Shown here: positions 1 through 7,709 of the stretch, one piece after another
Numbering within the stretch: position 1 is the first letter of the stretch
Layout of the letters: every line of letters begins with the position of its first letter
Source of the DNA: JBQCDV01 sp051960855
GTDB lineage: Bacteria > Actinomycetota > Actinomycetes > JAJZTN01
DNA length: 30,194 bases
Reading direction: 5' to 3'
Assembly: GCA_051960855.1 (NCBI GenBank)
Contig: JBQCDV010000097.1
Coordinates: 1 to 30,194 of the forward strand
Notes under the pieces: model-generated
The model's input: only the letters and a program-made list of their open reading frames with translations
What the model was told of the DNA's origin: nothing
The model's database searches: none
Program-made: the position numbers and the translations under genes

Positions 1-27
1 CAGGCCTAGCGTCCCCGCCACCAGATC

Positions 28-54
28 GTTTCGGGCACGTTTCCTGCCCGTTTC
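28..54 (+). promoter_or_regulatory. Phased GTTTC repeats upstream of glpF, operator candidate
   Basis: Three GTTTC pentamers start at 28, 39 and 50, exactly 11 bp apart, so they lie on one face of the helix. Overlapping them is an inverted repeat, GGGCA (33-37) and TGCCC (45-49), separated by 7 nt. The block ends about 47 bp before the glpF start. This is where a repressor or activator of a glycerol operon would bind. The IclR-type regulator encoded at 5919-6671 is the obvious candidate, but no matching motif was found at its own promoter. Function is inferred only. Confidence 0.35.
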
Positions 55-101
55 CGTGCTGCGCGGCCCTGCCCGCGGCAGCCATCAGAAGGGAGAGGCG
101 C

Positions 102-1025
102 ATGGCGCTTCAGGAGGAACGCGTCACGCTGCGCGGGATGTGGGCGGAGTTGTCGGCGGAGTTCGCCGGGACGCTGATCCTGATCCTGTTCGGCGTGGGC
201 GTCGTCGCACAGGTCGTCGCCGGCGGCATCGGCAACCACGACAGCATCGCCTGGGGCTGGGGGTTGGCCGTCACCCTCGGCGTCTACACCAGCGCACGCA
301 TCAGCGGGGCGCACCTGAACCCGGCCGTCACCGTCGCTCTGGCGGCGTTCCGCGGCTTCTCGTGGCGGAAGGTGCTGCCGTACTCGATCGCCCAGACCCT
401 CGGCGCGTTCGTCGCGGCGCTGCTGGTGCGGTGGAACTACAGCGAGGTCCTGGCCAAGTTCGACCCGGGCCACACCATCAAGAGCCAGGGCGTCTTCTCG
501 ACGCTTCCCGGCAACGGCAGCGCACCGGTCGGGACGTGGGGCGCCTTCCGCGACCAGGTCATCGGCACCGCCATCCTGATGTTCCTCATCCTCGCGGTGA
601 CCGAAGCCCGCAACAACCCCCCGCTGGCCAACATCGGCCCGTTCATCGTCGGTCTCATCGTCGTCGCGATCGGTATGGCGTGGGGTACGGACGCCGGCTA
701 CGCCATCAACCCCGCTCGTGACTTCGGTCCTCGGCTGGCCTCGTTCCTCACCGGCTACGGCACGGCGTTCCAGGACCAGTACGGACACCAGTACTGGTGG
801 GTGCCCATCGTGGCCCCGATCATCGGCGGTCTCGTCGGTGCCTTCCTCTTCGACCAGTTCGTCGCCCGCTACCTCACTGACGACCAGGCCGAGCTGTCCG
901 AGCCAGGCCGCGGCGTCACCGACGCCGACCGCGCCCCCGACACCGGGCACGGCCACCACACCGCGGGCGCAACCGCCACCACCGAGGTCCACGGGGACAC
1001 GGCAACCAACACAGGGAGGATCTGA
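102..1025 (+). CDS. glpF: Glycerol uptake facilitator (MIP/aquaglyceroporin family)
   Basis: This is a 307-aa membrane channel that lets glycerol diffuse into the cell, where the kinase encoded next traps it as glycerol 3-phosphate. Both NPA half-helix motifs are present: HLNPAVT with NPA at residues 73-75, and NPARD with NPA at 203-205. Asp207 follows the second motif, as is typical of glycerol-conducting rather than water-only members. About six hydrophobic segments lie between residues 15 and 255. The C-terminal tail (about 257-307) is hydrophilic, rich in Asp, Thr, Ala and His, and longer than in E. coli GlpF. The ATG at 102 is preceded by a purine-rich ribosome site (GAAGGGAGAGG). The stop codon overlaps the start of glpK by one base (TGATG), so the two genes are probably translationally coupled. 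The order glpF-glpK-glpD matches the Streptomyces gylCAB operon. Confidence 0.93.
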   Translation: MALQEERVTLRGMWAELSAEFAGTLILILFGVGVVAQVVAGGIGNHDSIAWGWGLAVTLGVYTSARISGAHLNPAVTVALAAFRGFSWRKVLPYSIAQTLGAFVAALLVRWNYSEVLAKFDPGHTIKSQGVFSTLPGNGSAPVGTWGAFRDQVIGTAILMFLILAVTEARNNPPLANIGPFIVGLIVVAIGMAWGTDAGYAINPARDFGPRLASFLTGYGTAFQDQYGHQYWWVPIVAPIIGGLVGAFLFDQFVARYLTDDQAELSEPGRGVTDADRAPDTGHGHHTAGATATTEVHGDTATNTGRI

Positions 1026-2536
1026 TGGCGCAGTACGTCGGCGCAGTCGACCAGGGCACGACCAGCACGCGGTTCATGGTCTTCGACCACTCCGGGCGCG
1101 AGGTCGGCAAGCACCAGCTCGAGCACGAGCAGATCCTTCCGCAGGCAGGCTGGGTCGAGCACAACCCGCAGGAGATCTGGGAGCGGACGCAGACCGTCAT
1201 CTCCACGACCCTGACCAAGCTCGGCATCCAAGGCTCCGACCTCGCCGCGGTGGGCATCACCAACCAGCGCGAGACCTCCGTCGTGTGGGACAAGCGCACC
1301 GGGCGTCCCCTCTACAACGCCATCGTCTGGCAGGACACCCGCACCGACCGCATCGCCAGCCGGCTGGAGCGTGAGGGCAAGGGCGACGTCATCCGGCAGA
1401 AGGCCGGTCTTCCGCCGGCCACCTACTTCTCCGGTGGCAAGATCCAGTGGATCCTCGAGAACGTCGACGGTGTCCGCGAGGCAGCCGAGCGCGGGGACGC
1501 GATCTTCGGCAACACGGACACCTGGCTGATCTGGAACCTCACCGGTGGCACCGAGGGCGGGTCGCACGTCACCGACCCCACCAACGCCAGCCGCACGATG
1601 CTGATGAACCTCGAGACCCTCGACTGGGATGACGAGCTGCTCTCGTTCTTCAACATCCCGCGGCAGATGCTGCCGGAGATCCGGCCGTCGTCGGACCCCC
1701 GCGGCTACGGCGAGATCAAGCGAGGCCCGCTGGCGGGTGTCCCCCTCACCGGTGACCTGGGCGACCAGCAGGCCGCGACCGTCGGCCAGGTGTGCTTCTC
1801 CCCCGGTGAAGCCAAGAACACCTACGGCACCGGCAACTTCATGCTGCTCAACACCGGCAACGAGGTGGTCCGCAGCAAGAACGGCCTGCTGACGACCGTC
1901 TGCTACAAGTTCGGCGACGACGCGCCGGTCTACGCCCTCGAGGGCTCGATCGCCGTCACCGGCTCGGCCGTCCAGTGGCTGCGCGACCAGCTCGGCATCA
2001 TCAGCGGCGCCTCCCAGAGCGAGTCGCTGGCCCGGCAGGTCGAGGACAACGGCGGGATCTACTTCGTGCCGGCGTTCTCGGGGCTGTTTGCTCCCTACTG
2101 GCGCAGTGACGCCCGTGGTGCCATCGTCGGTCTGTCCCGCTTCAACACCAACGCCCACCTGGCGCGGGCCACGCTGGAGAGCATCTGCTACCAGTCCCGC
2201 GACGTCTCGGAGGCGATGGAGCAGGACAGCGGTGTGCACCTGGATGTCCTCAAGGTCGACGGCGGCGTGACCGCCAACGACCTGTGCATGCAGCTGCAGG
2301 CCGACATCCTCGGGGTCCCGGTCAGCCGACCGGTCGTCGCCGAGACCACCGCCCTCGGCGCCGCCTACGCCGCGGGCCTGGCCGTCGGGTTCTGGAAGAA
2401 CACCGACGAGCTGCGCGAGAACTGGCTGGAGGACAAGCGCTGGGACCCGCAGTGGGACGAGTCCAAGCGCACCGCCGGCTACGACGGGTGGAAGAAGGCC
2501 GTCCAGCGCACGCTGGACTGGGTAGACGTCAGCTGA
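1025..2536 (+). CDS. glpK: Glycerol kinase (FGGY family), operon copy
   Basis: This 503-aa enzyme phosphorylates glycerol with ATP to sn-glycerol 3-phosphate in the cytoplasm. The ATP-binding loop DQGTTSTR is at residues 9-16. The glycerol-contacting NQRET has Arg82-Glu83, and GDQQAA and the FGGY C-terminal signature VDGGVTANDLCMQ are all present. The Asn that contacts the adenine in E. coli GlpK (Asn416, database numbering) is kept. Length is normal for the family. The start ATG overlaps the glpF stop and follows a strong ribosome site (AGGGAGGATCTG) inside the end of glpF. glpD lies 121 bp downstream after a hairpin. A divergent paralogue is encoded at 4371-5894, so this strain has two kinases. 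This one, locked between channel and dehydrogenase, is the likely main catabolic enzyme. Confidence 0.95.
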   Translation: MAQYVGAVDQGTTSTRFMVFDHSGREVGKHQLEHEQILPQAGWVEHNPQEIWERTQTVISTTLTKLGIQGSDLAAVGITNQRETSVVWDKRTGRPLYNAIVWQDTRTDRIASRLEREGKGDVIRQKAGLPPATYFSGGKIQWILENVDGVREAAERGDAIFGNTDTWLIWNLTGGTEGGSHVTDPTNASRTMLMNLETLDWDDELLSFFNIPRQMLPEIRPSSDPRGYGEIKRGPLAGVPLTGDLGDQQAATVGQVCFSPGEAKNTYGTGNFMLLNTGNEVVRSKNGLLTTVCYKFGDDAPVYALEGSIAVTGSAVQWLRDQLGIISGASQSESLARQVEDNGGIYFVPAFSGLFAPYWRSDARGAIVGLSRFNTNAHLARATLESICYQSRDVSEAMEQDSGVHLDVLKVDGGVTANDLCMQLQADILGVPVSRPVVAETTALGAAYAAGLAVGFWKNTDELRENWLEDKRWDPQWDESKRTAGYDGWKKAVQRTLDWVDVS

Positions 2537-2540
2537 CGTC
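2525..2540. repeat. Perfect 16-bp palindrome over the glpK stop codon
   Basis: GACGTCAGCTGACGTC reads the same on both strands and contains the glpK TGA stop (2534-2536). It could be an operator, or just the base of a short mRNA hairpin at the end of the gene. No function can be assigned from sequence. Confidence 0.4.
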
Positions 2541-2570
2541 CCTCCCCGACCGGCTCCACCGCGTGTCCCC

Positions 2571-2604
2571 GCTCCGGCCGTCAGCACCCGCTGGCGGCCG
2601 GAGC
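2571..2604 (+). terminator. Hairpin between glpK and glpD
   Basis: A perfect 10-bp stem pairs GCTCCGGCCG (2571-2580) with CGGCCGGAGC (2595-2604). The 14-nt loop can itself form CAGC/GCTG. There is no T-tract, as is usual in high-GC actinobacteria. It sits between two co-directional genes of one pathway, so it may be a partial terminator or an mRNA stability/processing element that sets glpD expression below glpFK, rather than a full stop. Confidence 0.5.
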
Positions 2605-2657
2605 CGGCGGCACCTCGTTCTGCACGACTTCCCCCGCGACGCACGAAAGGTTGCACC

Positions 2658-4367
2658 GTGATCGCTGTGCCCCTCTCCCCCGCTACCCGCACCGCCGCGC
2701 TCGAGGCCATGTCCGACGGCACCGAGCTCGACGTCCTCGTCGTCGGAGGCGGCGTCGTTGGAGCCGGCAGCGCGCTCGACGCCGCGACCCGCGGCCTGCG
2801 CGTCGGCCTCGTCGAGGCGCGCGACTGGGCGAGCGGCACGTCGAGCCGGTCCAGCAAGCTCGTCCACGGCGGCCTGCGCTACCTCGAGATGCTCGACTTC
2901 GGCCTCGTCCGCGAGGCGCTCAAGGAGCGCGGCCTCATCCTGGGCAAGCTGGCACCGCACCTCGTGCGCCCGGTTCCGTTCCTCTACCCCCTCGAGCACC
3001 GCGTGTGGGAGCGCCCCTACGTCGGCAGCGGCGTCTTCCTCTACGACGCGATGGCGGCGACCTCGGGCAACTCCCTGGGGATGCCCCACCACCGTCACTA
3101 CACCAGGCGCGGTGCCCTCAAGCTGGCACCGTCGCTGAAGCCCGACTCCCTCGTCGGCGCCGTTCGGTACTACGACGCGCAGGTCGACGACGCTCGGCAC
3201 ACGATGGAGATCATCCGCACGGCGGCGTCCTACGGCGCCCTGGTGGCGAACCGCACCAAGGTCGTCGGCTTCCTGCGGGAGGGCGAGCGCGTCACGGGTG
3301 CGACGATCCGCGACACCGAGACCGGGCAGGAGCGCACCGTCCGGGCGAAGGTCATCATCAACGCGACCGGCGTCTGGACGGACGACACCCAGGCTCTGAT
3401 CGGCGAGCGCGGCCAGTTCCACGTGCGGGCCAGCAAGGGGATCCACCTGGTGGTGCCGCGCGACCGGATCCGGTCCAGCACCGGCCTGATCCTGCGCACC
3501 GAGAAGAGCGTCCTGTTCGTCATCCCGTGGGGCCGCCACTGGATCATCGGCACCACCGACACCGACTGGAATCTCGACAAGGCGCACCCCGCCGCCACCG
3601 CGGCCGACATCGACTACCTGCTCGAGCACGTCAACAAGGTCCTCGAGACCCCCCTGACGCGCGAGGACGTCGAGGGGGTCTACGCGGGCCTGCGCCCCCT
3701 GCTCGCAGGCGAGTCCGAGAGCACGAGCAAGCTCTCCCGCGAGCACGCCGTCGCCTCGCCCGCGCCCGGTCTCGTGGTCGTGGCCGGTGGCAAGTACACG
3801 ACCTACCGGGTCATGGCCAAGGACGCCGTCGATGCCGCCGTCCACGCCCTCGGCACCACGGTGGGACCCTGCGTCACCGAGCAGATCCCGCTCGTCGGTG
3901 CGACCGGCTGGCGGGCCCTGTGGAACCAGCGCCACCAGCTGGCGAAGTCCTCCGGGCTGCATGTCGCCCGCATCGAGCACCTGCTCGGCCGCTACGGCGC
4001 CCTGACGACCGAGCTGCTCGACCTCGTCAAGGAGCGACCCGAGCTGGCCGAGCCGCTGCCGAACGCCGACGACTACTTGCAGGCGGAGGCGCTCTACGCC
4101 GCCCGCGCCGAAGGCGCGCGTCATCTCGACGACGTCCTCGCCCGCCGCACCCGCATCTCGATCGAGGCATGGGACCGCGGGGTGGCGGCCGCGCCCGTGG
4201 CGGCCAAACTCATGGGCGAGGTCCTGGGCTGGGACAAGGCGACGGTGCAGAAGGAGACCGACCACTACGTGGCCCGCGTCAACGCCGAGCGTCAGTCACA
4301 GGAGCAGCCAGACGACGCCGCCGCCGATGCGGTGCGTCTCAGCGCTGGCGAGATCGTGCCGGCCTAG
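2658..4367 (+). CDS. glpD: Aerobic glycerol-3-phosphate dehydrogenase (FAD-dependent)
   Basis: This 569-aa flavoprotein oxidises glycerol 3-phosphate to dihydroxyacetone phosphate and passes electrons to the membrane quinone/menaquinone pool. The N-terminal Rossmann FAD-binding motif GGGVVGAG is at residues 30-37, followed by the acidic end of the second strand (VEARD) and the family motif SSKLVHGGLRYLE (66-78). An AGGKYTTYRVMAKDA segment leads into the C-terminal DAO_C helical domain (about 400-530). The start is GTG at 2658, chosen because GAAAGG lies just upstream and the product reads straight into the FAD domain. It is the third gene of the glycerol set and completes conversion to a glycolytic intermediate. 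Its TAG stop lies only 3 bp from the stop of the convergent second kinase. Confidence 0.94.
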   Translation: MIAVPLSPATRTAALEAMSDGTELDVLVVGGGVVGAGSALDAATRGLRVGLVEARDWASGTSSRSSKLVHGGLRYLEMLDFGLVREALKERGLILGKLAPHLVRPVPFLYPLEHRVWERPYVGSGVFLYDAMAATSGNSLGMPHHRHYTRRGALKLAPSLKPDSLVGAVRYYDAQVDDARHTMEIIRTAASYGALVANRTKVVGFLREGERVTGATIRDTETGQERTVRAKVIINATGVWTDDTQALIGERGQFHVRASKGIHLVVPRDRIRSSTGLILRTEKSVLFVIPWGRHWIIGTTDTDWNLDKAHPAATAADIDYLLEHVNKVLETPLTREDVEGVYAGLRPLLAGESESTSKLSREHAVASPAPGLVVVAGGKYTTYRVMAKDAVDAAVHALGTTVGPCVTEQIPLVGATGWRALWNQRHQLAKSSGLHVARIEHLLGRYGALTTELLDLVKERPELAEPLPNADDYLQAEALYAARAEGARHLDDVLARRTRISIEAWDRGVAAAPVAAKLMGEVLGWDKATVQKETDHYVARVNAERQSQEQPDDAAADAVRLSAGEIVPA

Positions 4368-4370
4368 CCG

Positions 4371-5894
4371 TCAGCTCACCTCGCGCCGCGGTCGCGGACG
4401 CATCCATCCCAGGGTGCGCCCGACCGCGGCGCGCCAGTTTTCGTACTGCTCGTCGCGCCACGCGGCGCTGCGCTGCGGCTGCCACTGGGCAGCCCGGTGC
4501 CACTGGCGCCGCAGGGACTCGAGGTCGGCCCACACCCCGAGCGTGAGGCCCGCGGCGTAGGCGGCTCCGAGGGAGACGGTCTCGGCCACCATGGGCCGCA
4601 GCACCGGCACGTCCAGGACGTCGGCGACGGTCTGCATGAGCAGGTGGTCGGCGGTCATGCCGCCGTCGACGCGCAGCGCCTTGAGACCGAGACCGGAGTC
4701 CGCCGACATGGCGTCGACCACCTCACGGGTCTGCCAGGCGGTCGACTCGAGAACGGCGCGGGCGAGATGGCCCCGTGTGATGTACGACGTGAGCCCGACG
4801 ATGACGCCGCGCGCCTCGCTGCGCCAGTGCGGCGCGAAGAGCCCGGCGAACGCCGGGACGATGTAGCACCCGCCGTTGTCGGCCACGGTCAGCGCCAGTG
4901 TCTCGATCTCGGGAGCGGTCCGGATCATGCCGAGGCTGTCCCGGAACCACTGCACCAGCGACCCGGCCACAGCGATGGACCCCTCGAGGGCGAACTGCGC
5001 GGGTGCGCCAGGCAGCTGGTAGGCGACGGTGGTCAACATGCCGTGCGTCGACTGCACCCGCTCGCTGCCGGTGTGCAGGAGGAGGAACGCCCCGGTGCCA
5101 TAGGTGCACTTGGCCTCGCCGGGGGCGAAGCAGGTCTGCCCGAACAGGGCGGCCTGCTGGTCGCCGAGCGCGGCGGCGATCGGGACGCCTGGCAGCACCG
5201 TGGTGCTGTGGCCATAGACCTCGGCGTTGCTGCGGATCTCGGGCAGCATGGCACGGGGCACGTCGAAGGCCTCGAGCAGCTCGTCGTCCCAGTCGAGGGT
5301 GCCGAGGTTCATCAGCATGGTCCGGCTGGCGTTGGTGACATCGGTGACGTGGACGCCGCCTCTCGGTCCCCCCGTCAGGCGCCAGATCAGCCAGCTCTCC
5401 ATCGTGCCCATCAGCACCTCGCCGCGCTCAGCGCGCTCACGCAGGCGCGGGTCGTGACGGAAGAGCCAGGTGAGGCGTGGAGCGGAGAAGTAGGTCGTCG
5501 GGAGCAGGCCGCACCGCTCCTGGAACCAGCCCGCGCCGTACCGCTCGGTGACGTCCTCGACGATCTCGGCGGTACGGGTGTCCTGCCAGACGATGGCGTG
5601 CTGGACGGGGCGGCCGGTCACCCGGTCCCACACCACCGTGGTCTCGCGCTGGTTGGCGATACCCAGCCCCACGATGTCGCCGGGCGAGAGCCGTGCGCGG
5701 GCGACCGCCTCCGGGACGACCCGCTCGACGTCGCGCCAGATCTGCAGCGCGTCGTGCTCGACCCACCCAGGGCTGGGGTAGTGCTGCCGGTGCTCGCGCT
5801 GGGCGATCGACACCAGGCGACCCAGCGTGTCGAAGACGACCGCCCGCGTGGAGGTCGTCCCCTGGTCGATCGCGACCAGATATCGCTCCGTCAT
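4371..5894 (-). CDS. glpK: Second glycerol kinase paralogue (FGGY family)
   Basis: This 507-aa protein has the full FGGY kinase architecture: DQGTTSTR at residues 10-17, NQRET (81-85) with Arg83-Glu84, GDQQAA, and VDGGMTADHLLMQ (409-421). The closest match is glycerol kinase, and I expect it to phosphorylate glycerol or a related polyol. It is clearly diverged from the copy at 1025-2536. Where that copy and E. coli GlpK have Asn in the adenine-contacting position after GGxxA, this one has Asp416, followed by His. It also has APHWRSEARG where the other has APYWRSDARG. The C-terminus ends in a short basic tail (RPRPRREVS). It follows the IclR regulator gene by 24 bp on the same strand, so both are probably one transcript. 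The stop codons of glpD and this gene face each other 3 bp apart. Substrate preference could differ from that of the operon copy. Confidence 0.88.
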   Translation of the reverse strand: MTERYLVAIDQGTTSTRAVVFDTLGRLVSIAQREHRQHYPSPGWVEHDALQIWRDVERVVPEAVARARLSPGDIVGLGIANQRETTVVWDRVTGRPVQHAIVWQDTRTAEIVEDVTERYGAGWFQERCGLLPTTYFSAPRLTWLFRHDPRLRERAERGEVLMGTMESWLIWRLTGGPRGGVHVTDVTNASRTMLMNLGTLDWDDELLEAFDVPRAMLPEIRSNAEVYGHSTTVLPGVPIAAALGDQQAALFGQTCFAPGEAKCTYGTGAFLLLHTGSERVQSTHGMLTTVAYQLPGAPAQFALEGSIAVAGSLVQWFRDSLGMIRTAPEIETLALTVADNGGCYIVPAFAGLFAPHWRSEARGVIVGLTSYITRGHLARAVLESTAWQTREVVDAMSADSGLGLKALRVDGGMTADHLLMQTVADVLDVPVLRPMVAETVSLGAAYAAGLTLGVWADLESLRRQWHRAAQWQPQRSAAWRDEQYENWRAAVGRTLGWMRPRPRREVS

Positions 5895-5918
5895 GCTGAG
5901 GTCACCAGCTCCGTATCG

Positions 5919-6671
5919 TCAGCGCGCACCCGCCACCTCCCGTGCGGTGGCGGAGGCAGCATCGAGCAGCAGCCGCAGCAGGTGAGCTCGCGGCGCACCG
6001 GAGTCCAGCAGCCGCCGAACCGGCCCCCGCAGTCCCAGCGCGGCGACCACCCGGCCGAGCGGCCCATGCACGGGGACCGCCAGCCCCGCGACGCCGTTCA
6101 GGCACTCCTCCCGCTCGAGCGCCCACCCTCGCCGCCCCACCGCAAACAGCTCACGCCGCAGCACGGTGGCATCCACCAACGTCGTCGGCGTGAAGCGCTC
6201 CCGGTCGTCGGGCAGCAGGATCTGGCCTTCGACACCGGCCAGCAGGACCTTGCCGAGGGCGGTGGCATGCGCGGGCCAGACCGCCCCCGTCTCGAGCGTC
6301 TGGGCAGTGTCGTCGGGCCGGAAGACGTGATGGATGACGCTCACCTGACGGTCGGGCGTGAGCACCGCGAGGTGGACCGCCTCACCGGCGTGCGCGGCGA
6401 GAGAGTCGGCCCAGTTCATGGCGCGGGAGCGTAGCTCGTGGACGTCCAGCCGTTGCGGCGGCCGCAGCGGCTCGAGGAGCAGCCGGTAGCGTCGCGTGGC
6501 ATCGTCCTGCTCCACCAGGCCGGTGGAGCAGAGCGTCCGAAGCAGCCCGTGCACGGTGCTCTTCGGCAGCCGCAGCGCCTCGGAGAGCTCGGAGACGCGC
6601 AGCGCTCCGCTGCCGGCCAGGAGCTTGAGCAGCGAGGCGGCGCGCTCGACCGACTGCACGGCACCAGGCAC
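5919..6671 (-). CDS. IclR-family transcriptional regulator, GylR-like
   Basis: This is a 250-aa regulator with an N-terminal winged helix-turn-helix (VSELSEALRLPKSTVHGLLR, residues 26-45) and a C-terminal GAF-like effector domain containing the family signatures PAHATALGKVLLA (133-145) and ECLNGVAGLAVPV (189-201). The open frame extends about 108 residues further upstream, but that extension is low-quality sequence that overlaps the divergent gene. I place the start at GTG 6671 because the protein then begins MPGAVQSVERAASLL, typical for IclR proteins. A TACGGT hexamer also lies exactly 6 nt upstream, as expected for a leaderless transcript. Upstream GTGs at 6689 and 6695 are alternatives. 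Its position before glpK2 and opposite glpFKD parallels gylR, the IclR-type repressor of the Streptomyces glycerol operon. Glycerol or glycerol 3-phosphate would be the expected effector. Confidence 0.85.
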   Translation of the reverse strand: MPGAVQSVERAASLLKLLAGSGALRVSELSEALRLPKSTVHGLLRTLCSTGLVEQDDATRRYRLLLEPLRPPQRLDVHELRSRAMNWADSLAAHAGEAVHLAVLTPDRQVSVIHHVFRPDDTAQTLETGAVWPAHATALGKVLLAGVEGQILLPDDRERFTPTTLVDATVLRRELFAVGRRGWALEREECLNGVAGLAVPVHGPLGRVVAALGLRGPVRRLLDSGAPRAHLLRLLLDAASATAREVAGAR

Positions 6672-6690
6672 GGGTGCACCGTATTGCACG
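6672..6690 (-). promoter_or_regulatory. IclR gene promoter with overlapping inverted repeat
   Basis: On the minus strand TACGGT (6683-6678) is a TAnnnT-type -10 element 6 nt before GTG 6671. It lies inside an inverted repeat, GTGCA (6674-6678) and TGCAC (6685-6689) on the plus strand, separated by 6 nt. A repressor bound here would cover the -10, which fits autoregulation. No clear -35 was found. Confidence 0.4.
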
Positions 6691-6753
6691 GTCACGCCGG
6701 CGACGGTGAAGGCTGGGACGGAGGGCCAGAAGGCGGCGAGAGGGGAGAACATC

Positions 6754-7569
6754 ATGGCCACGCCGCGCGAGGGTGAGGTCGAGATCGACACCGGCCGGGC
6801 CAGCCTGCGCCGGGACCGCGACAATCCCGAGGCGTGGCTCGTGGTCGTGAACGGCGCTCCCTCGTCCCTGGTGCACCTCGCTGACCCGACCGTGCTGGAG
6901 TTCGAGTACATCCGCTGGATGGGCCGGCTCGTCGACGCACTGCCCGGCCCCGGCGAACCGCTGGCCGTCGCGCACCTGGGCGGAGCCGGCTGCACGCTCC
7001 CCCGCTATGTGGCAGCGACCCGACCGGGGTCTCGGCAGGTGGTGTTCGAGGTGGATGCCGCCTTGGTCGAGCTCGCGCGTGAGTCCTTCGGGCTCACCCG
7101 CCGGGCGGGCATTCGTCTGCGCGCGGCCGACGCGCGCGCGGGGCTGCAGCAGCTGCCGGCGGGCAGCCAGGACCTCGTCGTTCGAGACGCCTTTGCCGGT
7201 GACGTGGTCCCGGCCCACCTGCAGACCGTGGAGTTCCTGAACGACGTCCGCGCCCGGCTGGCCGTCGATGGCGTGTACGTCGCGAACGTCGCCTCCCCCG
7301 TCGACCTCGCGATCGCCCGCCGTGAGGCGGCCACCGCACGCGAGGTCTTCGCGCACGTGGCGGTCGCGGCCGAGCCAGCCCATCTGCGCGGGCGGCGGTA
7401 CGGCAATGTCGTCCTGGCCGCCTGCAGCTCACGGGACCCCGCGTGGCTGTCGGCCTGGGTGCGGTCGCTGTCGTCCGATCCGGTGCGCGCGCGGGTGATG
7501 GCCGACGCCGATGTGGCGGCCTGGGTCAGCGGTGCTCCGCTGCTGCGGGACGTGTCTCCGGCCGGCTGA
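6754..7569 (+). CDS. Spermidine synthase-like SAM-dependent protein
   Basis: This 271-aa protein has the methyltransferase-like Rossmann fold of the spermidine synthase family. The nucleotide-binding glycine motif (HLGGAGCTLPRY) is at residues 74-85, an acidic pair (FEVDAALVELAR) at 98-109, an AAD segment near 124-126, and the catalytic-region motif VVRDAFAGD at 142-150. In true spermidine synthases these bind decarboxylated SAM and position putrescine. Many actinobacterial homologues have no proven polyamine activity, so the substrate is open. No speD or other polyamine gene is in the window. The ATG at 6754 has a ribosome site (AGGGGAG) 6 nt upstream. It is divergent from the IclR gene, with 82 bp between starts, and is followed by a strong bidirectional terminator. 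Confidence 0.75.
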   Translation: MATPREGEVEIDTGRASLRRDRDNPEAWLVVVNGAPSSLVHLADPTVLEFEYIRWMGRLVDALPGPGEPLAVAHLGGAGCTLPRYVAATRPGSRQVVFEVDAALVELARESFGLTRRAGIRLRAADARAGLQQLPAGSQDLVVRDAFAGDVVPAHLQTVEFLNDVRARLAVDGVYVANVASPVDLAIARREAATAREVFAHVAVAAEPAHLRGRRYGNVVLAACSSRDPAWLSAWVRSLSSDPVRARVMADADVAAWVSGAPLLRDVSPAG

Positions 7570-7614
7570 CACCCTGCTGATGCCGCCGCGCGAGTGACCG
7601 GGCCGCGGGGACGG

Positions 7615-7648
7615 CAACGGGCCCCGGTCGGATGACCGGGGCCCGTTG
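7615..7648. terminator. Bidirectional terminator, 15-bp perfect stem
   Basis: CAACGGGCCCCGGTC (7615-7629) pairs perfectly with GACCGGGGCCCGTTG (7634-7648) around a 4-nt loop. It lies between the convergent spermidine-synthase-like gene and the cold-shock gene and can serve both. It lacks a T-run, as is common in high-GC genomes. Confidence 0.8.
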
Positions 7649-7669
7649 TCTGCGTCAGTGGGGGTCAGG

Positions 7670-7687
7670 CGGCGTCACACGACGCCG
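7670..7687 (-). terminator. Hairpin just downstream of the cold-shock gene
   Basis: CGGCGTC (7670-7676) and GACGCCG (7681-7687) form a 7-bp stem with a 4-nt loop. It begins 22 nt beyond the stop of the cold-shock gene on the minus strand, so it is a first terminator for that gene ahead of the stronger hairpin at 7615-7648. Confidence 0.5.
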
Positions 7688-7709
7688 ATCGACCCAGTGG
7701 CGCTCGATC

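Noticed and set aside
869..4265. Long minus-strand open frames opposite glpK and glpD
   Set aside because: They lie antisense to strongly supported glycerol genes, have Arg/Gly/Val/Asp-rich composition typical of the mirror frame in high-GC DNA, and show no domain motif.
4497..6434. Plus-strand 645-codon open frame opposite the second kinase and IclR gene
   Set aside because: It is a mirror-frame shadow. The minus strand encodes recognisable kinase and regulator motifs across the same bases.
6672..6995. N-terminal extension of the IclR-family protein
   Set aside because: The extension overlaps the start of the divergent gene, is Ser/Arg/Pro-rich without IclR similarity, and a family-typical start exists at GTG 6671.
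6754..7569. Calling the gene a true spermidine synthase (speE)
   Set aside because: The fold motifs fit, but no polyamine-pathway neighbour is present and many actinobacterial members are of unproven activity, so no symbol is given.
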